NCBI GenBank assembly: GCA_022414725.1
Contig: CM039462.1
Location: 16,491,666-16,555,665, forward strand
DNA length: 64,000 nt
From: Microglena sp. YARC
Lineage: Eukaryota; Chlorophyta; Chlorophyceae; Chlamydomonadales; Chlamydomonadaceae
Direction of reading: 5' to 3'
Shown: positions 30,860 to 42,800 of the stretch, in pieces
Numbering within the stretch: the stretch's first letter is position 1
Layout: each line of letters opens with the position of its first letter
Made by a program: the position numbers and the translations under genes
Notes under the pieces: model-generated
What the model was told of the DNA's origin: nothing
Database searches by the model: none
What the model saw: only the letters and a program-made list of their open reading frames with translations

Positions 30860-31221
30860 GACATTCGAGAGAATCCTCCTCTAACAACCAGAAGTACTTG
30901 TCTGTCGTTCAATACCCAGCCTTCGCATCGTGTGTTTTATCGATGACATTGAAGAGTCAATTACGAACAGACGTCATGTCTGTGTTGGCCCCATTGGATG
31001 CATTATGGTCTTACGGTTGTATACCGTGGTTTCGAGTAGGGACCTGATGCGCTTCGAAAACTCAAAAAAAGAACGTGGGTACAACTCACGTCACATATAG
31101 CAGATTGATCGTTGCGGATGCTCTCTCATCCGCTTCGATATCTTTGCCTACAGGTTCACTTTTTGGTCGTTACCATTGTTCGACTCTTACAGCGTCTTGT
31201 TGTTGTTTTGCGGGCCCCTCG

Positions 31222-31875
31222 ATGTCTTCTGCGTCATCCTCATCGACGCTCCGTGGAATTGCCGCAGAGAAGGGGTCATCATCCCTAGTTGTCCATTGTG
31301 TGGGGCAAGTTTCCGCTGGAGCTGTGAATATTCTCGAGAAGCTAATGCAACGCCAAAATAACACGAAACCTGTTGTGCCCGCAATGACACTAATTACCGC
31401 ACCTAGAAATATAGATCAGACTTCATCTAAACTTCATAAATACGACGTTCTGGCAGTATGGGGGTCTCCTGAGTTCATTCGTGTGACGGTGAATGCAATG
31501 GGTAGCAACACTAGCGCTGGTGTTAGGTGTTTGCAGTACACGGACGTTGATGACACGGCTGATTTGATGGCTGTGTCTCCGTCTGTGCTCCCATCCGATG
31601 TCGATGTGAAGAACATTCTGCCTGATGCCCGTATCGGAGTAGAGCCATCGACCCGAGTGATGGCGGTGTTCAAGAGCTATACGTCCATACTCACGCCACC
31701 CAGCATCTCTACGTCTGCTTCTGAATTCCGCAATCGACTTCGGCTTCTGGCTCCGCATCGACGTCTGCTTCTGAATCCGCATCGACTTCGGCTTCTGGCT
31801 CTGCATCGACTTCGACTTGATTACGGCTTCTGGCTCCGCATCGACTTCGGCTTCTGTTCCTGTATTGAGTGCTGA
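31222..31875 (+). CDS. Hypothetical protein with Ser-rich C-terminal repeat
   Basis: A 217-codon frame from ATG 31222. Residues 1-150 look like a compact alpha/beta protein (SLVVHCVGQVSAGAVNILEKL, HKYDVLAVWGSPEFIRVTVNAMG) without a recognised family. The last 50 codons cover a (TCT/GCT)-rich repeat that in the neighbouring frame reads TSASGSASTSASES. The present frame reads it as Arg/Leu-rich, so a frameshift near 31720 probably replaced a Ser/Ala tail. Confidence 0.45.
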   Translation: MSSASSSSTLRGIAAEKGSSSLVVHCVGQVSAGAVNILEKLMQRQNNTKPVVPAMTLITAPRNIDQTSSKLHKYDVLAVWGSPEFIRVTVNAMGSNTSAGVRCLQYTDVDDTADLMAVSPSVLPSDVDVKNILPDARIGVEPSTRVMAVFKSYTSILTPPSISTSASEFRNRLRLLAPHRRLLLNPHRLRLLALHRLRLDYGFWLRIDFGFCSCIEC

Positions 31876-32014
31876 CCCTGCTTTGTCCGCGCCTATCATC
31901 AGATCAACATTCCTGTCTCTGTTCTAATAGCGAGGATGGTGCCGACCACGTGGGCCATGACGAAACTTAACTCTTTGGCAAGAGTCTTTTAAAGATTTCC
32001 TCCTGCTGTGAAGG

Positions 32015-32786
32015 ATGCGCTTTGCGCATGCGAACGAGAAGCTTATGGGTGGGTCCGTGTCCCAAGAAAAAACGACCGAGACGTTTGATGTTGATGAAGG
32101 TCGTCGTCGTCCTGATTCTATTGGAGGTTATTATGACTCAGACGACACTCCATTACTGATTGTGCCTCCTTCGAATCTCGAGATGCGTTTGGTGCACAAT
32201 GAGTTATTGTTTCACCGGGGGCGGCGTGTGGACCGTCACCGTACGTGGCTTGCTTCTGTGGGTGGCGACAGCGCCATTGTCCGTGCTGGTGACGTCGTTG
32301 TCCTAGAGCAACAGGTTGATGGGAGGAGGAATGGGTACTTACTATGTGTTTGGAATGTGACCTCTTTCCACCTGGCTGTTGACGACACACACTGGGATCT
32401 TGCGTGAGGAGAATTCAAATTCAGATTCAAATGAAAAATCGGACTCAGTTTCGGTGGTTAATGTTGACCTGCGTGCGCGGCGCGCCCAGGTTATAGTAAA
32501 TAGGGGTGGGCACCGTGTTCCAAAGGTGGTGGCGCGGTTCCCCATGCATAATACGCTTGCGTTCTTCCTCCTCTGCTTTGTCTACTACACACAGTCTTTT
32601 TCTGGTGGAACGCATCCGATTCGTTTGACATGGTTAAGAACACCCTTGTCCGTGGATATAGTATCGGCTCAGCCGACGGACCGTGTGTCCGACGAGGATG
32701 CCGTTGTGGAGGACAATATGTTCGGGTCTGGGTTCGTTTGCTCCACCACGTCGTCCGTCTTCGGGGTGTTTTTAATACGCGTGTAG
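32015..32786 (+). pseudogene. Hypothetical gene split by a frameshift
   Basis: ATG 32015 starts a 130-codon frame ending in DDTHWDLA at 32407. A second frame takes over at the same place and runs (REENSNSDSNEKSDSVSVVNVD) to 32786. The join near 32400 keeps an acidic, coding-like composition. The first part has a beta-rich stretch (SAIVRAGDVVVLEQQVDG). No family recognised. Confidence 0.35.
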
Positions 32787-33439
32787 CGTGTATGAATTCA
32801 GGTGGTGTGTGGGACAAACGACCGTGCACGGGAAGACGAGGATTGTCCCTTTTTTTCGTTTGGGTAGAGGTGGCAGCGTGCTTGGGGGTGTCAAGTTCCG
32901 TCGGGGGGGACATGCGAGATGCCGCTAGGAGTTCAACGCGACGGGTTCCTAAAATACAAAGGGAAGCCTGTTGACACCCCCCCATTATTTGCATTCGAAG
33001 GCGTGGCTCCGTTGAATTTTAGTTAGAATTCCCTTTACGAACATGGATTTTCTGTTCGAACTCCGCAGTAATGGGCGTTCCTGCTTCCCAACGGATTTCC
33101 AATCTTACGATCCACTTTTTGGGGGTCTTTTGATTGCTTTTTCCAAATGCAATCTTACGATAAAAATCGTAAGATTGTAGTCAATTTTTGAAATTGAACA
33201 AAATATGCTTGAAATGAGCTTGAAAGACGGAGAAACGTACAGATTGTGAATGTTACAAAAAAAACGTTGAAATGCCATATTTTGTAACAAAAAGGTGTTA
33301 ACATCAATTCGTGTCTTTACAATTATAATTGTAAGAAATAAAGGGAAAGCGGATGGTTATAAGTCGGCAGGCAGAATTCAGCTTTTACATCTTACAATAA
33401 AAATCGAAGTATAATTCATTAGTAAAAAAACGCTATGTG
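32787..33439. other. Gene-poor AT-rich spacer with a MITE end and a hairpin
   Basis: No convincing gene is seen here. A terminus of the MITE family lies at 33070-33098 and a perfect inverted repeat at 33150-33177. This stretch marks the change from virus-like to host-like sequence. Confidence 0.5.
33150..33177. repeat. Perfect 12-bp hairpin
   Basis: CAATCTTACGAT and ATCGTAAGATTG pair exactly around AAAA. Partial copies of the arm are at 33110-33120 and 33388-33405. The shape fits an AT-rich transcription-end hairpin or a transposon remnant; no adjacent gene decides between them. Confidence 0.6.
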
Positions 33440-36400
33440 TCAAACAATCTTACTCCTCCTCCTCCCCCCCCTCCGGGTCGTCCTCCTCTTCCTCCTCCTT
33501 CTCCTCCTCCATGTCCCCATCCCCATCTTCCTCCTCCTCCATCTTCCTCCTTCCTCAGCAATGTCTGCATTGTCTCCATCCGATTGCACAGCCTCCGCCC
33601 TGGTGTCCTTCTCAATGGATTGACAAGCTAGGAGCATGCTTGTGTGGTACTTTCTCTGGATCTTCATACCCTTGGTGGGTTCGCAGCTAAATTGAAATGC
33701 GTCAATGGGAATATCGCCCGTCCATGTTGCTTTTTCTCCTAACCCCCATGGTAATAGGGCACAAGCTTGTGGTCCATCCAATCTTCTGGCCAAGTTGGGT
33801 ATTGTGTTTCAGTGTACACGCAAACTTCTGAGCCCCAGAGTTACAAGGGCTTTAAATACACACATTTCACTTCTCCATTCACTGGTAGTGATTTTGACCT
33901 CCACCACGTCCCATCCTCTCAATCCGCTAGAGTCGTCATCCATTTGGTACCTTGACCAACAGCGACATGACCAAACAACCAAAATCAGTAGTGGGCCTCG
34001 TAGGCTTATTCTTCTATCCGGCTTCGTCCCTTGTGAAGAAATATAAGTACAACACATCCTCCTCCTCTGGCCTTCCATATTAGTCTCCAAAGTGTGTGCG
34101 AACCTTCATAGTCTTGGCAATCTCGTTACTTGCAGGTAAAATTTCTGACACATCCAATGGACAAGTCATCCAATGCTGCTATCAAGCGCTTGGCCAATTG
34201 ATTTCTCAGACTGTGTCAGAACACGACTGGTTGCTGACAACTCCGATGGGAAGTCGACAAAATGTTGGTCTTTCGGGTACTCCCCAGTCACAGCATCAAA
34301 TCTGGTTGAGTGCTCCCAATAACTCTTCTCAACGTTGAAGAAATCAAGTCCACCCTGTTCTTTTGCTACTTATTGCTGGCTTCCCAAGTTTCATGAAACG
34401 CTTCTCGGCAATATGTTTGAAGGACTGGGCATGGGATGGGCCATCGGCTGCTGGTTCATCCATCAGCTGCTGTCATCGGCTGCTGGTTCTAGAAGGTTCC
34501 TCCGCTGCGTGTCGTACACGGACATCAGCTACGGGTCCCTGCACGGGTCGTCAACCGGCGGTTTGTACAGGACCATCGGCCATGTGGCCTGCAAGGACGT
34601 CACCTCCGGGCTTCTCGTTATGAATAGTCTTCCAGACAGCCGCCCAGTTTGCCTCGATATTCTCGAGCTCTTCAATCTTGATCTGGGGGGCTTCCTTAAA
34701 TACTAGTTCTGGTGTCCACCAGTGGGAAGCCTTGGAGGACGTAAAAATAGGTTTACAGCGTCATTGTCCCACTGTCCTCTTCCAAGATCCTGACTCGTCA
34801 TACTCCTTGTAATAGACCCCTGCAAATTGTTGGTGTGCAAAACATGTATTGTATATTAGTGAAATCATTTTAGGACACCCATATTCCTCCCGACTATACT
34901 CGGGAAGCATCCCTTGGATAATACATCCTAGGTCCTAGGTACAACTTACTTTGTATCATTTAATTTATATTGAAGACTGTACATGTAAATCAATGAGGAC
35001 CATGGCACACCCCATATTCCTCCCGAGCATAATCGGGAGCATTGTGCAGACAGTACATACACGCACGTAGCATTTAAATTTGTAATATCAGTATATCAAT
35101 AGTATTCTTACCGACTCTCCCGTTGGGACCTTTCGTTATCTTGAATGCGTGTAAACGGCGATTAACTCCTTTGACGGTGCTTAGTGCCATGACCGAACAA
35201 CTTGTAAACGGTTGTCTAGGAGGACAGCGGAGAAGTCCCCTATAAAGGTCACGACGTCTTGCCTTGTGTAAGGGCCCATTTTCTTGAATAAGTTACCAAC
35301 AATGCCCATCAGATGGTCCAGGGTGTACACTTCCATGTTCTTTAACCCTTGCGAGATCACAGAAGTACTTTTTGGTCAAGATTGCTATGTGTGTGTCCGG
35401 GAGGGAGGAAATGGACGTACACTTCCTCAAACCAGTTCATCTCAACCAAACAAGGACAAGTATGCGAACATGAAAGCGTTCTTGTTGTTCTTTGCCGCGT
35501 TGGTCCCATTTGCAAGAAGCAAATACGGTGGAAGCTGCCCCTCTTCTTCAAGGACCCGGTTGAAGAAAATGTTGGAAGCATGATATAGTCAAGAATTGAT
35601 GGACTGCAAGTAGAATGGCAAAAGCCCAATAACCAATGAAAGCCTCTTCCCTGGGAGAATAATCCTGAGTTAACATAGAAGGAAACATGAAGTCAAATAT
35701 TAGCAAATTATTTTGTTAAGTAATCATTTCAAGTTTTAAATACTGTGTATGCTCCCCGATTATGATCGGGAGGACATGTTCCTACATGCGCTGTATTGTA
35801 CTCACCCATTGATGCGTGTCTTTAGAAGTTCACCTCCTGCGGTCTTCTTTGTATGTTGAGAAGTGGCGTGACTGAGGAAGATTAGTCTTCTTGTTGTCCA
35901 TTGCATCAGCGGATGCGTGCAAGAAGAGCTTCGGATACTGTTTTCAGACAGTTTTTCACGGATGTCATACCTACGCCGACCAATGGAAATCTGATTACGG
36001 TGCACAGCCTGACTCTGACGAAGTTCATCAACTGCTGGCTGAAACGTAGTGGTCAGGATCTGGCTCGGTACTTGACGCAGTCGTCGCACTTGGCAAAAAG
36101 GCTGCCAAGTCCTTTATCTTCACGTTTCCACCATGTGCAATTGCCATAGTTTAATCGCAAACCTGCTGTATAATGTTCTGGGAGGAACCATGCCGTTCTT
36201 CTTCATGTCCCTAAAGACAGCTTGCTTGCTTGGAAATATGCCGCAATGTAAAAAAATCAAAGGGCGCATGACCTTAGATTTTTTCCTTCCTCTAGATCCT
36301 GGAGCATATGAAGTCTGGTGCGGCATTGACTCCCAAACTCATCTACGAGAGATTTCATCGCAGCGTTGAAATTGTCCCTCAACACTGCGGGTGCACTCCT

Positions 36401-37240
36401 CTACCTCTTCACCTTCACAGCAGGTTCAAACCTAGACAGGGTCCAATGGAACGAGGTTAGGTCGCTTATTGTTATGGATGCTCCCGATTATAATCGGGAG
36501 GGTAGAATGGATCATTATACCGGTTACCTGATGTATTGGGTTGTCCCGAGCATAATCGGGAGGAAGCAAAGTGCACTAATAACCACATGAGAAATTCGGG
36601 ATAACTTACTCTCTGTTGTTTTTGAATCTGACCACTTATCGCAAGCCATGCATTTTTCGAACCGATTACGGATGCAGCCTGAATAAAATGACTTGCAAAA
36701 CGTCAAACGCCCAATATCCTGAACGAGCAAAATAATCGTTAAGTTCGAGTCATAATACATTTCAAAAAATCTTAGGCGCATCAGGCGCATCAGGCGCGCT
36801 TCAGGCGCAAGATCAAAATTATTGACAACCTACCTTTGTGAGTAACGGTTCTACACGGATGTAACAATTTCAAATTTCAAATTACAACCTACCTTGTCGA
36901 CAACACTCCTTGTCCCTGTCTTGCGATCCCGCTTGCTTTGCCAGTGCATTCAATTCGATGTAGCATCGACGTTGCCTTTTCGGCAGGTTTGAGCTCGGCG
37001 AATTCATTTTCGTCGTTCGCGAATTACATCCTGTGGGAGTTCCAAGTGACATGTGTTCTTGCACTTACAGGTAATAAGCTTGTCGAATTGATTCACGGTA
37101 TCAGAGTTGGTAACTATGTCGCTCTCTTCGGCTGGCACGGTTTCGATCGCATCGTCGCCACTGGAATTCTCGAAATCTAGTTGTCGACGTCGAGGTACCG
37201 GCAACATAGGCTCAACCCAGTGGTGTATGCCGCAATCCAA
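33440..37240 (-). pseudogene. Multi-exon eukaryotic gene with DUF7869-like motif, degenerate
   Basis: Coding-like blocks on the minus strand follow one another with interruptions. They are: a start with LITCKCKNTCHLELPQDVIRER (37240-37004), a block with AKQAGSQDRDKECC followed by GTAGGT (36890), SADAMDNKKTNLPQS (about 35870-35910), FEEVYVHFLPPGHTHSNLDQK (35357-35460), HLMGIVGNLFKKMGPYTRQDVV (about 35240-35310), IKIEELENIEANWAAVWKT (about 34650) and a basic C-terminus (33793-33440). The P-GHTH-x3-DQ string and the preceding NKN region are the signature of DUF7869, often found in transposon-like or retroelement-like genes of eukaryotes. Stops and frame changes inside some blocks suggest decay. 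Exon limits are estimates. Confidence 0.5.
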
Positions 37241-37448
37241 TTCCTGGGGAAGGGGTAGCGTCCATTTTGCCCCCTTCCCCTCAAAGAAACTAAGCCTGCC
37301 AAAGATGATAAGAAGGAATCGACAGTGGGTCCTGCCGTCGGGTGAGTGATCCGCGGAACCCGGGACCAGCCAAATGTACCGGGGTCGATCTGTACCGCTA
37401 CCAGCAGACTAGAACCGGGACCAGCAACTTCCCGACTATACTCGGGAG
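34886..37448. repeat. Dispersed palindromes of the CCCGA-TCGGG type
   Basis: Near-perfect palindromes occur at 34888-34905, 35020-35039, 35752-35772, 36481-36500 (perfect, CTCCCGATTATAATCGGGAG), 36544-36561 and 37428-37448. They fall between coding blocks of the minus-strand gene. The first two share about 15 extra flanking bases (ACACCCCATATTCC). The same palindrome is the core of the satellite at 38490-40430. Confidence 0.75.
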
Positions 37449-38489
37449 CTTTGACATAGACCGGGCCTAGCAAACTGCAAGGGCTAATACTGTAAGAATC
37501 AATTCGGGAACACAAGACTGTATTTTGCAGTACATGAATAACTAGAGGCCATAGTTTCGACGCTGTCCAAGGTCCTATTCATCCAGTTTGCTTGCTATGT
37601 CGGTATTTATGCCGCCGAAGGACCCTGACGAGGTGAATTCTTTTAAGAGACCCCTTTCTTCCTACCTTCCAACCTAAACGCAAACCGATTCCACGTTGTA
37701 AACAAAACGCGGAGAGCATTTTCTCCAACTTCGTAACAACCCATTCAAGGGTTGTTCCCGGGAAAATACTAAGCAGCAACCTGTGGCAACCTTAAACCTT
37801 TACGCTCTGGTGCTGTAGCTACCCAGCCTGCGCAACCTCGACAACCAGCTTGCAGTGCCTGCGCAACCTCGACAACGCAGTGCAGTGCCTGCGAAACTCG
37901 ACTGTTGCAAACCTAGGACTCTGTCCTTCAATACCAGTTGAGAAGCTTGCGAACAGTAGCATGTCCCCTCCAAAAGGTGGTGGTGTATCAAGCAAGTCTA
38001 GTAACAAGTCCGTGCAGCAGAAAAACTTACCTGAGGAACGTACACCAGGAGCTGATGCGGTAACACGTGAAGGGGTAAAATAGAGAGGGGCCACCACAAC
38101 AACCACCTATTGGTTTGGGTTGAAGGACCTCACAACCCTGATGGACCTCTTGGATTTACCGAGATCGCCAGAGGATGAAAGTGATGCAGACTCCAAATTG
38201 TATTGGGCACCATATGTCACCTTCACCTACGTGGGTAATGAAGAGGATCGATTAGGCGTTGCACAAGATAGGTATCGTCGCATGGGACAGTGAACGAGAT
38301 GCGCTTCTTCGCAAAGGGTTAGGAAAGTCCCCCTATCAGCTCTGGGCATAGACGACTTGATGGACTATGGAGGGAAGGACAGAACAAGATGGAAAGCAAA
38401 TCTTTATTCCGTTGCAGGGAAGGGATTGGTCTGAGGGAGGTTACGGCTATATGTCAAAGTAAGTTCAGATGGGTGTTGCTTATGAATTT
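37241..38489. other. Host-like DNA with short coding fragments
   Basis: A three-unit repeat of about 30 bp (TGCCTGCGCAACCTCGACAA) lies at 37827-37905. Short open segments look coding but incomplete: 37961-38083 (MSPPKGGGVSSKSSNKSVQQ) and about 38117-38293 (LLDLPRSPEDESDADSKLYW), possibly exons of one unidentified plus-strand gene. Confidence 0.3.
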
Positions 38490-40430
38490 GGACTGCATGT
38501 ATTCTGAGTACATGTTTCTGTATCATTCTCTGTTGGGTTTGTCAAGCTCCCGATTATGATCGGGAGGACTGTGCGTATTCTGAGTACATGTTTTTTGAAT
38601 CATTCGCTCGTTTGGTTTGTCAATGCTCCCGATTATGATCGGGAGGACTGTGTGTATTCCGAGCTCATGTTTCTGTATCATTCGCCTGCGTTGGGTTTGT
38701 CAATGCTCCCGATTATGATCGGGAGGGACTGTGTGTATGCCGAGTACAATGTTTTTTCTGTATCATTCTCGTCGTTTGGGTTGTCAATGCTCCGATTTAT
38801 GATCGGGAGACTGTGTGTATGGCCGAGTACATGTTTTCTTTCATTTCGCGCGTTGGGTTTGTCAATGCTCCGATTATGATCGGAGACTGTGTGTATTCCG
38901 AGCACATGTTTTTTCTGTAATCATTCGCGCGTTGGGTTTGTCAATGCTCCCGATTATGATCGGGAGGACTGTGTGTATTCCGAGTTCATGTTTTCTGTAT
39001 CATTCGCGCGTTGGGTTTGTCAATGCTCTTGATTATGATCAGCAGGACTGTGTGTGTAAATGCCGAGTACATGTTTTCTGTATCATTCTCTATCGTTGGT
39101 TTGTCAATGCTCAGATTATATGATCGGGAGGACTGTGTGTATGCCGAGTACATGTTTTCTGTATCATTCTCTCGTTGGGTTTGTCAATGCTCCCGATTAT
39201 GATCGGAGGACTGTGTGTATTCCGAGCACATGCTTTCTGTATCATTCGCTCGTTGGGTTTGTCAATGCTCCCGATTATGATCGGGAGGACTGTGTGTATT
39301 CCGAGTTCATGTTTTCTGTATCATTCGCGCGTTGGGTTTGTCAATGCTCCCGATTATGATCAGGAGGACTGTGTGTATGCCGAGTACATGTTTTCTGTAT
39401 CATTCTCTCGTTGGGTTTGTCAATGCCCCCGATTCTGATCGGGAGGACTGTGTGTATGCCGAGTACATGTTTTCTTAATCATTCGTGCGTTGGGTTTGTC
39501 GATGCTCCCGATTATGATCGGGAGGACTGTGTGTATTCCGAGTACATGTTTTCAGTATCATTCGCGCGTTGGGTTTGTCAATGCTCCCGATTATGATCGG
39601 GAGGACTGTGTGTATGCCGAGTACATGTTTTCTGTATGATTCTCTCGTTGGATTTGTCAATGCTCCCGATTATGATCGGGAGGACTGTGTGTATGCCGAG
39701 TACATGTTTTCTTAATCATTCGCGCGTTGGGTTTGTCAATGCTCCCGATTATGATCGGGAGGAACTGTGTGTATGCGAGTACAAGTTTTCTGTAATCATT
39801 CTCTTCGTTGGGTTTGTCAATGCCCCGATTATGATCGGGAGGACTGTGTGTATGCCGAGTACAATGTTTTCCTGTATCATTCTCTCGTTGGGTTTTTGGT
39901 CAATGCTCCGACTACGATCGGGAGGAAAGCGACTGTGTGTATGCCGAGTACAGTTTTCTGTATCATTCGCGCGTTGGGTTTGTCAATGCTCCCGATTATG
40001 ATCGGTAGGACTGTGTGTATTCCGAGTACATGTTTTCAGTATCATCGCCGCGTTGGGGTTTGTCAATGCTCCCGATTATGATCGGGAGGGACTGGTGTGT
40101 ATGCCGAGTACATGTTTTCTGTAAATCATTCTCTCGTTGTTTGTCAATGCTCCCGATTTGATCGGGAGGACTGTGTGTATGCGAGTAACATGTTTTCTGT
40201 ATTATTGCTCTCGTTGGGTTTGTCAATGCTCCCGACTACGATCGGGAAGGACTGTGTGTATGCCGAGTACATGTTTTCTGAATCATTCGCGGAGGGCGTT
40301 TGGGTTTGTCAATCGCTCACCACACTCCGATTAGATGGGAGGACTGTGTGTATTCGAAGTACATGTTTTCTGTATCAATTCTCTCGTTGGGTTTCGTCAA
40401 TGCTCCGACTACGACGGGAAGGTATGTGGG
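38490..40430. repeat. 79-bp satellite, about 24 copies
   Basis: Head-to-tail units of about 79 bp contain GTTGGGTTTGTCAATG, then the palindrome CTCCCGATTATGATCGGGAG, then GACTGTGTGTATKCCGAGTA and CATGTTTTCTGTATCATTC. Units differ by single substitutions and indels, and the last ones (from 40200) are more diverged. No reading frame is conserved. The palindrome is better preserved than the rest of the unit. Confidence 0.92.
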
Positions 40431-40906
40431 TTTCCTCCTACATAATCTGAATCATTTGTCTTCCAACCTATTGTCTACGCAGCGTCCACGATGACGGTAC
40501 GTGGAAGTAAAAGTCAACGCGGGGCGAGCAGGTTTTTGGGATGCGGTGTCATGGAGAATGACCAAGGCGCGCCAATAGAGCCAATGAACATCGAAGTCGT
40601 TGCTGGTGGACCAGCCTTCAATGTTCGGCTAACGCCACTACTCAACATGGTTTGAGGTTTTTGCGCAAATGCAGCCATGTGTGGAGCTGATGCTTTCTGG
40701 TCGACAGCTCCACCTTGCGGGATCCAAGCCAGCCCAGATGGAGTTACTAGCGTTTTGGAGGCCCATGTCTAGCCTATCAAGCATAACCCATTCACATTCT
40801 CGTCTTGGCTCTTACTCATCGGTTGTAATAAATGCGCGGCCTTCATCTGTTTAGCGTCGGCAAGGGCGGTTTAATCGCCGACAAAACGTGGAAAGTGAAG
40901 GCGTGG
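40431..40906. other. Unannotated stretch before the gap
   Basis: No gene, repeat or RNA is recognised between the satellite and the gap. Confidence 0.4.
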
Positions 40907-41906
40907 NNNNNNNNNNNNNNNNNNNNNNNNNNNNNNNNNNNNNNNNNNNNNNNNNNNNNNNNNNNNNNNNNNNNNNNNNNNNNNNNNNNNNNNNNNNNNN
41001 NNNNNNNNNNNNNNNNNNNNNNNNNNNNNNNNNNNNNNNNNNNNNNNNNNNNNNNNNNNNNNNNNNNNNNNNNNNNNNNNNNNNNNNNNNNNNNNNNNNN
41101 NNNNNNNNNNNNNNNNNNNNNNNNNNNNNNNNNNNNNNNNNNNNNNNNNNNNNNNNNNNNNNNNNNNNNNNNNNNNNNNNNNNNNNNNNNNNNNNNNNNN
41201 NNNNNNNNNNNNNNNNNNNNNNNNNNNNNNNNNNNNNNNNNNNNNNNNNNNNNNNNNNNNNNNNNNNNNNNNNNNNNNNNNNNNNNNNNNNNNNNNNNNN
41301 NNNNNNNNNNNNNNNNNNNNNNNNNNNNNNNNNNNNNNNNNNNNNNNNNNNNNNNNNNNNNNNNNNNNNNNNNNNNNNNNNNNNNNNNNNNNNNNNNNNN
41401 NNNNNNNNNNNNNNNNNNNNNNNNNNNNNNNNNNNNNNNNNNNNNNNNNNNNNNNNNNNNNNNNNNNNNNNNNNNNNNNNNNNNNNNNNNNNNNNNNNNN
41501 NNNNNNNNNNNNNNNNNNNNNNNNNNNNNNNNNNNNNNNNNNNNNNNNNNNNNNNNNNNNNNNNNNNNNNNNNNNNNNNNNNNNNNNNNNNNNNNNNNNN
41601 NNNNNNNNNNNNNNNNNNNNNNNNNNNNNNNNNNNNNNNNNNNNNNNNNNNNNNNNNNNNNNNNNNNNNNNNNNNNNNNNNNNNNNNNNNNNNNNNNNNN
41701 NNNNNNNNNNNNNNNNNNNNNNNNNNNNNNNNNNNNNNNNNNNNNNNNNNNNNNNNNNNNNNNNNNNNNNNNNNNNNNNNNNNNNNNNNNNNNNNNNNNN
41801 NNNNNNNNNNNNNNNNNNNNNNNNNNNNNNNNNNNNNNNNNNNNNNNNNNNNNNNNNNNNNNNNNNNNNNNNNNNNNNNNNNNNNNNNNNNNNNNNNNNN
41901 NNNNNN
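40907..41906. other. Assembly gap of 1000 N
   Basis: Exactly 1000 undetermined bases, the usual filler for a gap of unknown size. Sequence on either side need not be adjacent in the genome. Confidence 0.99.
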
Positions 41907-42800
41907 TACCATCCATGCACTACAAACGCACTCTTCACCCCACACCCTTACAAGCCCCACCCCCTCCCCATCCGCATGCATGCCTACAAACGCATCTTCA
42001 CCCACCACCCTCACACCCCACCCTACTCCATCATGCATGCAACAAAGGTCATCCTCACCCACACCACCCCTCACAGGCCCGTAACCTCCCCCCCCCCCCC
42101 CCCCATCCATAACAAAGTATCCTCCCCCACACCCTAAAACAGCCACATCCCCCTAACCCATCCATGCATGCTACAATGCACCTTCACTCACACCCCAACC
42201 GCACAGCCCCAGCCCAGGGCACCCAAAATCCTACATGCTACAAAGACATCCTCACTCACACCCTCATAGCCTCCCTCCCTACCCATCCATGCATGCTACA
42301 ACGCATCTTCACCCACCACCCTCACAGTCCCACCCCCCACCCCCCACCCATGCATTAACAAGGCATCCTCACCCACCACCTCAAACACCCCCCTACCCAT
42401 CCATGCATGCTACAAGGCATCTTGACCCACACCCTCACCCTCACAACCCCAACCATTACAATTAAATACATGCTACAAGGCATACTCACCCAAACACCTC
42501 ACGCACATACCTCACCACCCATGCATGCTACAAGGCAACATCACAGCCCTCCCCCTACCCATCCATTCATGCTACAAGGCCACCATAAAAATTTTCTCCC
42601 CCTACCTGTTTATCCATGCTAAAAGGCACCATCAAAGCCCCTCCCCATACCCATCCATCCATGCTACAAGGCACCCTCACACACACTCCGCATCCATTCA
42701 TGCTTCAAGGCACCATCAGATAGAGCCCCTCAACCCACCTCATAATTCATGCTCAAGCACCCTTACACACAGAGCCTTTCCCATCCATCCTTGCTACTCA
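41907..42800. repeat. CA-rich satellite of about 60-70-bp units
   Basis: Repeated blocks have CCCATCCATGCATGCTACAA, then GGCATC, then TCACCCACACCCTCACA. At least 12 degenerate copies are visible. Open frames across it are Pro/His-rich artefacts. Confidence 0.9.

Noticed and set aside
33435..33640. Leu/Pro-rich plus-strand frames
   Set aside because: They come from a CTC/CCT low-complexity tract that fits the basic C-terminus of the minus-strand gene better.
38490..40430. CRISPR-like array
   Set aside because: The whole 79-bp unit is repeated, with no unique spacers, and the setting is eukaryotic or viral DNA. It is a satellite.
40832..42146. Open frames of 355-431 codons across the gap
   Set aside because: They consist almost entirely of undetermined bases.
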